From: Verrucomicrobiaceae bacterium
GTDB taxonomy: Bacteria > Verrucomicrobiota > Verrucomicrobiia > Verrucomicrobiales > Verrucomicrobiaceae
DNA: 64,000 bases
Direction: 5' to 3'
Assembly: GCA_024232965.1 (NCBI GenBank)
Contig: JACKQF010000004.1
Span: forward strand, 657,385 to 721,384
This document shows, in pieces, positions 8,072-17,222 of this stretch. The notes beneath the pieces were generated by a model. That model worked only from the letters and a program-made list of their open reading frames with translations, ran no database searches and had not been told where the DNA came from. Each line of letters starts with the position of its first letter. The stretch's first letter is position 1. A program made the position numbers and the translations under genes.

Positions 8072-9547
8072 ATGAAACGCACCGCCCTCTGCACGCTCCT
8101 TATCCTGTCGTCATTTCACTTTCTGCACTCAGCCTTCGGGATGCAGCCGCTCAATGTGCTCTTCATTGCCTCCGACGACCTCCGCAATGATCTCGGCTGC
8201 TACGGCCACCCGATGGTGAAGACTCCAAACCTAGATCGTCTGGCCAAGCGCGGCCTTCTCTTCAACAAAGCTTACTGCCAACAGGCCGTCTGCAATCCAT
8301 CGCGGGCATCGATCATGACGGGGCGCCGACTCGACTCCCTTCGCATCTGGGATCTCCCTACCCACTTCCGCGATACCACCCCCGACGCGATCACCCTGCC
8401 GCAGCACTTCATGAAAAGCGGCTATTTCACCCAGAACGTCGGCAAGATTTTCCACAACTGGATCCACAAATTGGAAGGCGACCCCACGTCCTGGAGTGTG
8501 CCATCGCAAATGCACTTCGCCAATCATGGCGCCGACAAGCCGCAGGTCCAGGGCGAGGTGCCACCAAGCAGCGCCATCGATCCGAAATGCGAATGCCGCG
8601 ATGTCCCCGACGACGCCTACTTTGACGGTCGCGTGGCCAACCTCGCTATCGAAGCCCTGCAACGGCGCCAGATGGAAGCAAAGCCCTTCTTCCTAGCTGT
8701 CGGATTTTGGAAACCACACTCCCCCTTCAATGCGCCCAAGAAGTACTGGGACCTCTATCGCCGCGAAGACATCGCCATGCCCAAAAATCCAGATTGGCCA
8801 ACGAATGCCCCACGCATCGCCTGGCACGACGGACGGGAATTGCTCGGCTCTGGACCCAAAGCTCGCAAAGTCACCGCCGAAAACATTCGCGAAATGCGCC
8901 ACGGCTATCTCGCGAACATTAGCTACATGGACGCACAGATCGGTCGGGTGCTTGATGAACTTGACCGGCTTAAACTCACCGACAGCACCGTCATCGTTTT
9001 CTGGTCGGATCACGGTTATCATCTTGGGGAGCAGACCCTGTTTGCCAAAACCTCCAACTTCGAACTCGACGCGCGGGTTCCGTTGATCATCGCCACCCCG
9101 CAGATGAAGACAGCAGGACCAAAGACCGAATCTCTGGCCGAACTCATGGACCTCTACCCCACGCTCGCCGAAGTCTGTGGCCTGCCAAAGCCGACGACGA
9201 CGGACGGAGTCAGCCTCGCCCCATTGCTCGCCGATCCCCGCGCCACCGTGCGCGAGGCCGCCCTAACCCAGCACCCCCGTCCCGCCTATTATGACCGGGA
9301 GGGCGCCAGAGCACCCACTCACATGGGCTACACCATCCGCAGCGCCACCCATCGCTACACCGAATGGCGCGACTGGAAAACCGGCCAGACGACCGACCGC
9401 GAACTCTACGACCACGTGAATGATCCCGACGAAACGGCGAACATCGCCGGACAAGAAGGCCAAAAAACGACCGTAGAGAAACACGCTGCTCTTCTCAACG
9501 CCATGCACCCCATCGTCACCCCTGGCTGGAAGCCCGTGCTGCCCTAG
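8072..9547 (+). CDS. Secreted sulfatase, iduronate-2-sulfatase-like
   Basis: 491 residues with a signal peptide (about 1-23) and the alkaline-phosphatase-fold sulfatase domain: metal ligands SDD (34-36), formylglycine motif CNPSR at 74-78 with MTGRR following, and the later SDHGYHLGEQ segment typical of iduronate-2-sulfatase-like enzymes. Hydrolyses sulfate esters on a glycan, presumably outside the cytoplasm, after conversion of Cys74 to formylglycine. It is the first gene of a plus-strand group with a secreted hydrolase 32 bp downstream. True substrate unknown. Confidence 0.95.
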   Translation: MKRTALCTLLILSSFHFLHSAFGMQPLNVLFIASDDLRNDLGCYGHPMVKTPNLDRLAKRGLLFNKAYCQQAVCNPSRASIMTGRRLDSLRIWDLPTHFRDTTPDAITLPQHFMKSGYFTQNVGKIFHNWIHKLEGDPTSWSVPSQMHFANHGADKPQVQGEVPPSSAIDPKCECRDVPDDAYFDGRVANLAIEALQRRQMEAKPFFLAVGFWKPHSPFNAPKKYWDLYRREDIAMPKNPDWPTNAPRIAWHDGRELLGSGPKARKVTAENIREMRHGYLANISYMDAQIGRVLDELDRLKLTDSTVIVFWSDHGYHLGEQTLFAKTSNFELDARVPLIIATPQMKTAGPKTESLAELMDLYPTLAEVCGLPKPTTTDGVSLAPLLADPRATVREAALTQHPRPAYYDREGARAPTHMGYTIRSATHRYTEWRDWKTGQTTDRELYDHVNDPDETANIAGQEGQKTTVEKHAALLNAMHPIVTPGWKPVLP

Positions 9548-9579
9548 GCATCTCTCGTTCAACCAAGCCGTCCCCCTCC

Positions 9580-10350
9580 ATGACCATCCGCCGCCTCATC
9601 CTATCGCTTGCTTGGGTCGCCCTGCCAATCGCAGCCCAGCAGCCCGCCACCGTAGCGCCCGAGACCTTCCAAGTCAATGGCCACAACGCCTTCATCGCCG
9701 CAGCGCCAAAACCTGCGGAAGGAAAACCCTGGCTCTGGTATGCACCCACTCTGCGCTCCTTGTCTTTCGGCGAGCGGAAGATGTATTTCGAGACCTTCAT
9801 GAAGGCAGGCATCAGCATCGCAGGCTTTGATCTGGGCGAGGTCCGCGGCTCTCCTTCCAGCACAAATCAATTCACCAAATTCTACGATGCCATGGTGGCG
9901 CGGGGCTACTCACCCAAGCCCATCCTCCTCGGCCAAAGCCGGGGCGGCATGATGACCTTGGCATGGGCGTTTCGCCATCCCGATAAAGTGCGCGCCTGGG
10001 TCGGTATCTATCCCGTCTGCAATCTCGCCAGTTGGCCGCTCATGCGGTCCGAGGCGCAGACGCTGAAGGACTTTGCCATGACGAAGGAGGAGCTCACCGC
10101 AAAGCTCAGCGACTTCAATCCCATCGACCACCTGGACGGCTTGCTGGCAAACAAAGTGCCCATGTTCGTCGTGCATGGCGACAACGATGTCGTGGTGCCT
10201 TACAACGACAACTCTAAGCTCCTCAAAGAGCGCTACGAAGCCGGTGGCGGATCCATCACCGTAAAAGTCATTCCCGGAGAGGGCCACAAGGTCGGACCCT
10301 CATTCTTCGATTGCCCAGAACTGGTGAACTTTGTCTTGGGGTTGCCGTAG
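9580..10350 (+). CDS. Secreted alpha/beta hydrolase
   Basis: 256 residues with an N-terminal signal peptide ending near AAQ (20). The nucleophile elbow GQSRGG (Ser120), the acid in HGDNDVVVP (202 or 204) and the His of GEGH (237) give a complete catalytic triad of the esterase/dienelactone-hydrolase type. It lies 32 bp after the sulfatase and 49 bp before the FG-GAP gene, probably one transcript. A role removing acyl groups from a glycan is inferred from the neighbours only. Confidence 0.85.
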   Translation: MTIRRLILSLAWVALPIAAQQPATVAPETFQVNGHNAFIAAAPKPAEGKPWLWYAPTLRSLSFGERKMYFETFMKAGISIAGFDLGEVRGSPSSTNQFTKFYDAMVARGYSPKPILLGQSRGGMMTLAWAFRHPDKVRAWVGIYPVCNLASWPLMRSEAQTLKDFAMTKEELTAKLSDFNPIDHLDGLLANKVPMFVVHGDNDVVVPYNDNSKLLKERYEAGGGSITVKVIPGEGHKVGPSFFDCPELVNFVLGLP

Positions 10351-10399
10351 CTTCGATTGGCAATCGAGTCGTTGCGTCACCCGAACCCACCGTCACCCC

Positions 10400-12421
10400 G
10401 TGAAGCCATCACCCGGAGCCGATTCGACCGCCCATCGAATCCACGTTTTTGCTCTGCTTGTTTTCGCAACTCTCGGCCACACAGAACCGCATCTCCCACC
10501 TGGCACCACAGCGCTGCCCTCTGCCGATCAAAACGGTCGGGGACCGCTGGCATTGGTAAACCTGAATCATCACGTTCTGGGTCATGCGCGAGTGTTTGGA
10601 GGCAGTCAACCAGACCTTTTTGTCGCGGGCTTTGGCGGACCTCAAGCGGTGCATCTCTTCCGTTGGATCGACACCGCAGAAAATGGGGCGCCCGTGTTTG
10701 CAGAACCGGTCGAAGTGAATTGTCCATTCAAGGACAAGGGTAGTGTTTTTCAGCGGGCCGATGGTTCGATTATTGGGCTGTGGATCGATAAGGATCGAAT
10801 CGTCACCACGGAGTTTGATCGTAAGACCAAAGAGTTTCGCGAAACGAAACGAGTGAAATTACCAAAGGCGGTGAAGTCCCCCAGCAGCCTCGGTGTGCTG
10901 GTGAATGACGTCGGCTACGATCTCGCCTTTGAAATGTCAAACGGCGGCAGCGGCCCCGCAGGGAGCTCATGGACGGAGGAATGGCGACCGTTTAACTCCT
11001 CTGGTATTTCCGTCGGCGACTTGAGATACCGCTATCTCCTTGGCCTCACCGCGAAGGGTGAAACCAAACAAATCACGGCGACCAAGAGAGAAGTGTACTT
11101 CTCCATGCATGGCATCACCGGTATCAATTTGGGACCGGGGCATGAGCGCGATCTAATCACCGGATCACGCCAGGGCAATCTGGTGTTTTATCACAACCGC
11201 GCTGCGAGCGGTTTTGATCTGGAGCCCAAAAGACTCGCTGCGGGCGAGGATGGCAACGCCCTCCGGCACCCGAGCATCAATCCCAGCGTCGCCGCCTATC
11301 CAGGCGGAGTCATCGCTTGCGGTGAGGGCTCGCTGTATTTCTATCGCTTCATCGAAAAGTGGACGCCAGCAGGCGCGCCCATGTTTGCACAGCCCGTTTC
11401 CGTGTTGCAGGAAAACGCCGATCTCTACGCCGGCACTTTGCCTTCACCAACGACGCTGGATTGGAATGGCGACGGTGTGCTGGATATCCTCGCAGGCAAT
11501 TCGGAGGGCTTCGTGCTCTTCTTCGAAAACATTGGCAGCAACGACGCGCCTCGATTTCTCCCCGCAACCCGAGTGCAGGCGGGCGGACGCCAGATCCAGG
11601 TGCAGGCAGGGTATGCGGGCAGTTTACAGGGGCTGCAGGAGGCCCGCTGGGGTTACCTTTCGCCAAACTTCATCGATTGGAATGGCGACACGCTGCCTGA
11701 CATGATCACTGGCGATATCACTGGCAACTACATGGTCTATCTCAATCGCGGCACGAAGAAAGAACCTCGACTCGATCCCGCCCACCCGATCTATTGCGAT
11801 GGCATCGACCTGCACGGCATGTGGCGCTGCCGACCCGCGCTAGCAGTGATCGAAGGTCGCCCTGCCATGATGATCGTGGATGGCGAAGACCACTTTCATC
11901 TCTATCGACACATCGATGACTACAACGTCGAAGACGGCGGCAAGCTCCTCTTGAATGACGGAAAACCCATCGCCAGCAGCGGTGGGCCCGGCGGAATGAG
12001 CGGCCGCTGCAAACCGGACTTTTTTGACTGGGATCAAGATGGAGCCCTGGATCTAGTGATCGGTACGAATCGCGTGAACTGCATCCCAGACAGGGACAAT
12101 GGCTACCCGATGGCAGCGCTCGGCCGTAATCCCCTGATTCGCGGTAAAGTCGGCCAGTTCCTCGATGCAGCGCTGCCCCCTAAGGTAAAAAAGACGTTGG
12201 GCACACCTTTGCTGATGCTGAATACAGGCACCAACAGCAAGATGCGATTTTCACGACCAATCGTCTTCTCCGATGAGGCAGGGAAAGTCATCCAACCCGG
12301 TGGCGCCCATGAGACTGGCGCTGTCGGCACAATGCTCGGCAGCAATGGCCCCAACCTGCTGATCTGCAATGAAGCTGGACGGATGTTTCTGATCCCCCGC
12401 AGCAAACTCCACTGGGAATAA
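10400..12421 (+). CDS. Secreted FG-GAP/VCBS repeat protein
   Basis: 673 residues from GTG 10400; this start follows the hydrolase stop at 10350 and gives a signal peptide (about 12-28). The frame is open further upstream but would overlap the hydrolase. At least three calcium-binding FG-GAP strands of the type DWNGDGVLDILAG are visible (DWNGDGVLD, DWNGDTLPD, DWDQDGALD), implying a beta-propeller. Such proteins bind glycans or proteins outside the cell and occur beside sulfatases in this phylum. No catalytic site recognised. Confidence 0.82.
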   Translation: MKPSPGADSTAHRIHVFALLVFATLGHTEPHLPPGTTALPSADQNGRGPLALVNLNHHVLGHARVFGGSQPDLFVAGFGGPQAVHLFRWIDTAENGAPVFAEPVEVNCPFKDKGSVFQRADGSIIGLWIDKDRIVTTEFDRKTKEFRETKRVKLPKAVKSPSSLGVLVNDVGYDLAFEMSNGGSGPAGSSWTEEWRPFNSSGISVGDLRYRYLLGLTAKGETKQITATKREVYFSMHGITGINLGPGHERDLITGSRQGNLVFYHNRAASGFDLEPKRLAAGEDGNALRHPSINPSVAAYPGGVIACGEGSLYFYRFIEKWTPAGAPMFAQPVSVLQENADLYAGTLPSPTTLDWNGDGVLDILAGNSEGFVLFFENIGSNDAPRFLPATRVQAGGRQIQVQAGYAGSLQGLQEARWGYLSPNFIDWNGDTLPDMITGDITGNYMVYLNRGTKKEPRLDPAHPIYCDGIDLHGMWRCRPALAVIEGRPAMMIVDGEDHFHLYRHIDDYNVEDGGKLLLNDGKPIASSGGPGGMSGRCKPDFFDWDQDGALDLVIGTNRVNCIPDRDNGYPMAALGRNPLIRGKVGQFLDAALPPKVKKTLGTPLLMLNTGTNSKMRFSRPIVFSDEAGKVIQPGGAHETGAVGTMLGSNGPNLLICNEAGRMFLIPRSKLHWE

Positions 12422-12429
12422 TCCATCGT

Positions 12430-12447
12430 TTTGCGGGCCGTCGCAAA
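12430..12447 (+). terminator. Short hairpin after the FG-GAP gene
   Basis: TTTGCG (12430-12435) pairs with CGCAAA (12442-12447) around a 6-nt loop, nine bases after the stop codon. It lacks a T-tract, so it may protect the 3' end rather than terminate. Confidence 0.35.
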
Positions 12448-12462
12448 CATCGCGGTGCCCGC

Positions 12463-12582
12463 ATGTCGAACTTCGCCACCCGTTGTTTTGGTGCCTTTTG
12501 GGCAGGCTGCACGCCGCTCTTCCTCTTTCAAAACAAGGAAGTTCCCGAGGTAACGCCCGTCAAACCAAGGCCAAACAAGTAA
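12463..12582 (+). CDS. Possible 39-residue small protein
   Basis: ATG 12463 to TAA 12580-12582 encodes a short peptide with a hydrophobic N-terminal half ending in FWAGC, a poor lipobox, and a Lys/Pro/Val tail. There is no clear ribosome binding site. It lies between the FG-GAP gene and the FucI-like gene. It could be a small lipoprotein or chance; conservation in relatives would decide. Confidence 0.25.
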   Translation: MSNFATRCFGAFWAGCTPLFLFQNKEVPEVTPVKPRPNK

Positions 12583-12614
12583 AGTTTGTCTCGACTTCCC
12601 TGCCGTCCCCCTGT

Positions 12615-12631
12615 TGACTAAGGGTTAGTCA
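12615..12631. promoter_or_regulatory. Palindrome abutting the FucI-like start codon
   Basis: TGACTAAGGGTTAGTCA: TGACTAA and TTAGTCA are perfect inverted 7-mers around GGG, and the last A is the first base of the ATG at 12631. The GGG loop also sits where a Shine-Dalgarno sequence would lie. It could be an operator or an RNA hairpin controlling initiation. Confidence 0.45.
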
Positions 12632-14256
12632 TGCCCGCCAAGTCCACCAAACCGACCGCCTTGTTGATCGCTAGCGGCGATCTCCGACTCTCCGCCAATC
12701 AAACCTGCTGGCCTGCCCAGCGCGAGATGGAGGAAGCCTTGACCGCCGCCTTTGCCAAAGAAGGTTGGAAGTTGGAGCGTGCCCATCCCGTCGACGACTC
12801 CAAAAAACACGGCTTCATCGATTCACAAAAAATGGGCATGGAGGTGTTTCGCACCATCGATCCCAAAACACCGCTCGTCGTTGCGGAGGCCGTCTGGCAA
12901 TACTCTCACCACGTGCTGGCTGGGCTCACCACTCACAAGGGCCCCATCCTGACGGTCGCGAATTGGAGCGGCCAGTGGCCAGGGCTCGTCGGCATGTTGA
13001 ACCTCAACGGCTCACTCACCAAAGCCGGCGTCAAGTACTCCACCTTGTGGAGCGAGGACTTCAAAGACACCTTCTTCAAGACCAAGCTTGTGCAGTGGTT
13101 GAAGACGGGAAAAATCACCCACGACGTCTCGCACGCGAAGCCGCTGGAAAAAATCAAGATGCCGCCCAAGCTCGCCAAACTCGGCGCGCAGATGGCCACA
13201 GATCTTCAGACGAACAAAGCCATCATGGGCATCTTTGATGAAGGCTGCATGGGCATGTTCAACGCCATCATCCCGGATCACGCGCTGCACGCCTGCGGCG
13301 TCTTCAAAGAGCGCCTCAGCCAATCCGCCCTGTATCACGAAACCCAGCAGGCCAGCGACACAGAGGCCTACACCATTCACAACTGGATGGTGAAACGCGG
13401 CATGAAGTTCGCTCTGGGCGACGATCACGCCACCGAGCTGACCCGCGACCAAGTGCGCCTCCAGTGCAAGATGTATGCCGCCGCACTGCGCATCGCCGAC
13501 GACTTTGGCTGCGAAGCCATCGGCATTCAGTATCAGCAAGGCCTCAAGGATCTCCTTCCCGCCAGCGATCTCGTCGAAGGCATGCTCAACAACACCGATC
13601 GCCCACCCGTAAAGTCTCGCGATGGCAAGCGGCAACTCTTTGAGGGTCAGAGCATGGTGCACTTCAACGAAGTGGATGAATGCGCGGGACTCGATGGCAT
13701 TCTCACCAAACGCGTGCATCTCGCGCTGGAGCAGCCGACAGAAAACACCCTGCACGATGTGCGCTGGGGGGAGAAATTTGGCGAAGACTACGTCTGGGTT
13801 TTCCTGATCAGCGGCGCAGCACCACCGGCCCATTTTGTAGAAGGCTGGAAGAGCGCAGAGGGCTTCCGCCAACCCGCCATGTACTTCCCCAACGGCGGAT
13901 CAACCCTGCGCGGCAATTCCAAACCTGGAGAGATCGTCTGGTCACGCATCTACGTGCAGGATGAGTCATTGCACATGGACATCGGACGCGGCTGCGTCGT
14001 GGAACTCCCGCCTGAAGAAACCGAACGCCGCTGGCAACTCACCACCCCCCAATGGCCCATCATGAGCGCCGTCACCTACGGCGTCAGCCGCGATCAACTG
14101 ATGGCAAAGCATCAGGCCAATCACATCCAAGTCGCCTACGCCAACGACGCCGCAGCAGCCGATGAGTGCATGCTGCTGAAGGCAGCAATGGCCAAAGGAC
14201 TCGGCATCCAAGTCAACGTGTGCGGCGGTAGATCCAGAACTCAGGCCTGGGCATAG
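12631..14256 (+). CDS. L-fucose isomerase-like protein
   Basis: 541 residues, no signal peptide. Segments match the FucI family closely: VANWSGQWPGLVGMLNL (109-125), IFDEGCMGMFNAII (201-214), KERLSQSALY (226-235), HFNEVDECAGLDG and the C-terminal AKHQANHIQVAY (about 491-502), which holds the His expected at the metal-dependent active site. FucI converts L-fucose to L-fuculose in the cytoplasm; here the real sugar may be another deoxy- or pentose sugar. It sits between a secreted FG-GAP protein and a sulfatase, consistent with catabolism of sulfated fucose-containing glycans. Slightly shorter than E. coli FucI. Confidence 0.8.
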   Translation: MPAKSTKPTALLIASGDLRLSANQTCWPAQREMEEALTAAFAKEGWKLERAHPVDDSKKHGFIDSQKMGMEVFRTIDPKTPLVVAEAVWQYSHHVLAGLTTHKGPILTVANWSGQWPGLVGMLNLNGSLTKAGVKYSTLWSEDFKDTFFKTKLVQWLKTGKITHDVSHAKPLEKIKMPPKLAKLGAQMATDLQTNKAIMGIFDEGCMGMFNAIIPDHALHACGVFKERLSQSALYHETQQASDTEAYTIHNWMVKRGMKFALGDDHATELTRDQVRLQCKMYAAALRIADDFGCEAIGIQYQQGLKDLLPASDLVEGMLNNTDRPPVKSRDGKRQLFEGQSMVHFNEVDECAGLDGILTKRVHLALEQPTENTLHDVRWGEKFGEDYVWVFLISGAAPPAHFVEGWKSAEGFRQPAMYFPNGGSTLRGNSKPGEIVWSRIYVQDESLHMDIGRGCVVELPPEETERRWQLTTPQWPIMSAVTYGVSRDQLMAKHQANHIQVAYANDAAAADECMLLKAAMAKGLGIQVNVCGGRSRTQAWA

Positions 14257-14279
14257 CACCGCAGCCCCACCTGTGGTGC
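14256..14279 (+). terminator. Hairpin directly after the FucI-like gene
   Basis: GCACCGCAG (14256-14264) pairs with CTGTGGTGC (14271-14279), nine pairs including one G-T, around loop CCCCAC. Its first base is the last base of the stop codon. No T-tract follows. Confidence 0.45.
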
Positions 14280-14287
14280 ACTGCCTG

Positions 14288-14306
14288 GGTGGCCTGGCGC
14301 TTTAGC
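14288..14306 (-). repeat. Dispersed 19-nt intergenic element, inverted copy
   Basis: On the minus strand this reads GCTAAAGCGCCAGGCCACC, close to the copy at 3841. With the direct copy at 14365-14383 it forms an inverted pair within one intergenic gap. Confidence 0.45.
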
Positions 14307-14364
14307 ACGTCAAACCGCCGATTCCAAAAAAAGCGACGCCAAACCCCGCAACCACACCCGCACG

Positions 14365-14383
14365 GCTAAAGCTCAAAGCCACG
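14365..14383 (+). repeat. Dispersed 19-nt intergenic element, direct copy
   Basis: GCTAAAGCTCAAAGCCACG, differing at three positions from the copy at 3841. It lies about 60 bp upstream of the sulfatase start at 14442. Confidence 0.45.
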
Positions 14384-14441
14384 CCCATCTCCCCACGCCA
14401 CTCCCCAGTGGACTTGGCACAGCTTCCTGCCATGATGCAGC

Positions 14442-16379
14442 ATGACAGTGAAGCTCTTCTTCTGCGCTCTCCTCATAGCCATCAGTACCACCCCAGCCCT
14501 CGCGGCAAAGCCCAACGTCGTCCTTTTTCTCGTCGATGACATGGGCTGGATGGACTGTGGCGTTTACGGATCGAAATACTACGAAACGCCAAACATCGAT
14601 CGCTTTGCCACTCGCGCCATGCGCTTCACTAACGCCTATGCCGATCCGCTTTGCTCCCCAACACGTGGCAGCATCATGAGCGGGAAGCACCCCGCGCGTC
14701 ACGGCATCCTGACCGCCAGCGGGCATCAACCACCCCAAGAGGCCGGGCACCTCTTCTTCCCTGAAACAGCCCCGCCTACCAAGCCGATGCTGACACCCGA
14801 AAGCAAAAACTACCTGGAGCCCAGCGAGATCACACTCGCCGAAACTCTAAAGGCAGCAGGCTATCGCACCGCCCACATCGGCAAATGGCATCTGGGTCTC
14901 GTTCCACCTTACCGGCCAGAGCAACAAGGCTTCGATGTCGCCTTTCATTGCGCCCCCGACCCCGGCCCGCCCGGCGGTTACTTCTCGCCCTACGGCGTCG
15001 TCCCCGAAGGTCGCCCCACCGCAAAGAACAAAGTCGGCACCATCACCGATGGTCCCGATGGCGAATACATTGTTGACCGACAGGGCATCGAAGCGGTCAA
15101 ATTCATCCGCGAAAGCAAAGGCGGGCCCTTCTTCCTGAATCTCTGGTGCTACGGCATCCACGGACCGTGGGGCCACAAACCCGAATACACCGCAGAATTC
15201 GCCAAGAAAAAAGATCCACGCGGTCTGCAGGCCAATCCCATCATGGCATCCATGCTGCGCAGCGTGGACGAGTGCTTCGGCCGCATTCTTGACGAACTGG
15301 ATCAGCAAGGACTCACTGACAACACCTTGATCATCTTCTACTCCGACAACGGCGGCAACACCCACAGCAATGTGCCCGGCACCGCGAAAACGGAAGCAGC
15401 GGAGAAGAACAAAGGCGATGCCTTGGCCGATTGGCGCAAATGGGCGGGCGACCTTCCTCCCACCAACAATGCGCCGCTCCGCGAAGGCAAAGGCACGCTC
15501 TATGAAGGCGGAACACGTGTCCCGATGATGTGGTCTTGGGCGAATCAAATCAAACCCGCCACCGTCAGCGATGCCATCGTCGGCCACATCGACATCTATC
15601 CCACCGTTCTCGATCTCCTTGGCCTGCAAAAGCCCGCAGAACAAGTCATCGACGGCATCAGCATCGCACCCGTGCTCACCGGCAAAGGCGAACTGCCGCG
15701 CAAGGCCTTCTTCAACTACTTCCCCTATCGCCCCAACGAAGGCGGCGTCACCGTCCGCAGCGGCGACTTCAAGCTCATCCGCTGGTTTGGTCCCGGCGTC
15801 CCGCGCGAACTCTACAACCTCCGCGACGACATCGGCGAGACCACCAACCTCGCCGAACAGATGCCCGATAAAGTGGCGGAACTCGACGCATTGATCGATG
15901 GCTTCCAAGCAGACACAGGTGCACGCTTCCCCATCCCCAATCCAGCCTACAAGCCTCGGGGTCCCGCCCAGCAAGCCGAGCGCCCGCTCGGTGGCTGGGT
16001 GCCCAAAGGCTGCACGGCGGAATTAAAAGACGGTGCCCTGATCGTGACCGGCGAAAACCGCAGCCCCTTCCTTGGCCTCACAGCTCTGAAACATCCCGGC
16101 CCGGTGTCGATGGAGATCGCCGCCAGCGGTGCCGCAGGTCCCGCCCGCATCCAATGGCGCACGGCAGATCAAGAGACTTTTCCTGAGGCAGGTCAAATCG
16201 TCGAGTTCACGCTGCCCGGCGGTTCCACGCCCTCGACGGTCACAGTGGAACTCCCGGTCAAAGGCAGCCTGCTCCACCTGCGCCTCTACCTTCCTGCACA
16301 ACAAGCTCCGGTGACACTCGACCGCATCACGATTCGCTCGCGTGCGCCGCAGCCACAGATCTGGAACTTTGACAAGTAA
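14442..16379 (+). CDS. Secreted sulfatase with extra C-terminal domain
   Basis: 645 residues: signal peptide (1-22), sulfatase domain with VDDMGW metal ligands (31-36) and formylglycine motif CSPTR at 71-75, SGKHPARHG following, and IFYSDNGG near 300. The sulfatase ends near residue 500; about 130 further residues form a beta-rich extension (PLGGWVPKGCTAEL onward) that looks like an added carbohydrate-binding or sandwich domain. The methyltransferase gene starts 5 bp after the stop, so the two are cotranscribed. Confidence 0.95.
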   Translation: MTVKLFFCALLIAISTTPALAAKPNVVLFLVDDMGWMDCGVYGSKYYETPNIDRFATRAMRFTNAYADPLCSPTRGSIMSGKHPARHGILTASGHQPPQEAGHLFFPETAPPTKPMLTPESKNYLEPSEITLAETLKAAGYRTAHIGKWHLGLVPPYRPEQQGFDVAFHCAPDPGPPGGYFSPYGVVPEGRPTAKNKVGTITDGPDGEYIVDRQGIEAVKFIRESKGGPFFLNLWCYGIHGPWGHKPEYTAEFAKKKDPRGLQANPIMASMLRSVDECFGRILDELDQQGLTDNTLIIFYSDNGGNTHSNVPGTAKTEAAEKNKGDALADWRKWAGDLPPTNNAPLREGKGTLYEGGTRVPMMWSWANQIKPATVSDAIVGHIDIYPTVLDLLGLQKPAEQVIDGISIAPVLTGKGELPRKAFFNYFPYRPNEGGVTVRSGDFKLIRWFGPGVPRELYNLRDDIGETTNLAEQMPDKVAELDALIDGFQADTGARFPIPNPAYKPRGPAQQAERPLGGWVPKGCTAELKDGALIVTGENRSPFLGLTALKHPGPVSMEIAASGAAGPARIQWRTADQETFPEAGQIVEFTLPGGSTPSTVTVELPVKGSLLHLRLYLPAQQAPVTLDRITIRSRAPQPQIWNFDK

Positions 16380-16383
16380 TCGC

Positions 16384-17205
16384 ATGCCTCCCCCTCCCCG
16401 CCGAGATCGCCCCCCCAATCGCCGTCCCGCCCCGCCACCGCAGCAGAGGCGGGAGCGCAACGACACGTCCTGGGAAAACTCCGCGCAATGGTATGATCGC
16501 CTCATCGGAGAGCGCGGATCCGAGCTCTACCAAAGCGTCGTCCTCCCTGGAGCCCTCGGCCTTTTGAACCCGCAACGTGGTGAACAAGCGCTCGATATCG
16601 GCTGCGGCCAGGGTGTCTTTTCAAGGGCACTCGCAGCAAAGGGCTGCCAAGTCACCGGGATCGATGCAGCAGCCACACTGGTCAAAAAAGCCAAGGACTA
16701 TCCATCCCGGACTCCCGTCAAATATCTGCATCGCGACGCCGCTGCCCTCGACGGCCTTGGCCAATTTGATGCCATCAGCGCCATCTTGTGCATCCAAAAC
16801 ATGCAGCATCTGCCCAAAGTTTGCACGGCTGCAGCGGAAGTACTTAAGCCCGGCGGGCGCATGCTCTGGGTCATGAATCATCCAGCGTTCCGCATCCCCC
16901 GCCAGACCAGTTGGGGCTTTGAAGAAGAGCGCAAAATCCAGTACCGCCGCATCGACGCCTACAGCAGCCCGATGACCATCCCTATCATCATGCACCCCGG
17001 GCAGAAGGAGAGCGAAAGCACCGTGTCCTTCCATCACAGCCTCACCGACCTCATGGCACCCGCCTTCAACGCCGGCCTCATGCTCGGTGGTCTCCAAGAA
17101 TGGCACAGCCACAAGGCCAGCCAACCCGGCCCCCGGGCCAAGGCCGAAAACCGCGCCCGCAATGAGTTCCCACTCTTCCTAGCCCTGCTTTGGCGACGCC
17201 TCTGA
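16384..17205 (+). CDS. Class I SAM-dependent methyltransferase
   Basis: 273 residues from ATG 16384; a longer frame begins inside the sulfatase gene. A Pro/Arg-rich N-terminus (1-25) precedes a Rossmann methyltransferase domain with motif I DIGCGQG (71-77), acidic motif II VTGID and a PGGRMLWV strand. Cytoplasmic; substrate unknown. Methyltransf_11/25-type domains act on small molecules, quinones or lipids. It begins 5 bp after the sulfatase stop and its end converges with the sialidase-like gene at 17223. Confidence 0.85.
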   Translation: MPPPPRRDRPPNRRPAPPPQQRRERNDTSWENSAQWYDRLIGERGSELYQSVVLPGALGLLNPQRGEQALDIGCGQGVFSRALAAKGCQVTGIDAAATLVKKAKDYPSRTPVKYLHRDAAALDGLGQFDAISAILCIQNMQHLPKVCTAAAEVLKPGGRMLWVMNHPAFRIPRQTSWGFEEERKIQYRRIDAYSSPMTIPIIMHPGQKESESTVSFHHSLTDLMAPAFNAGLMLGGLQEWHSHKASQPGPRAKAENRARNEFPLFLALLWRRL

Positions 17206-17222
17206 GTCCTCCGCCGCAGACC

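Noticed and set aside
13012..13872. 286-codon minus-strand open frame
   Set aside because: Antisense to the FucI-like gene, which carries family motifs throughout.
14847..15974. 375-codon minus-strand open frame
   Set aside because: Antisense to an intact sulfatase gene; no start signal or domain.
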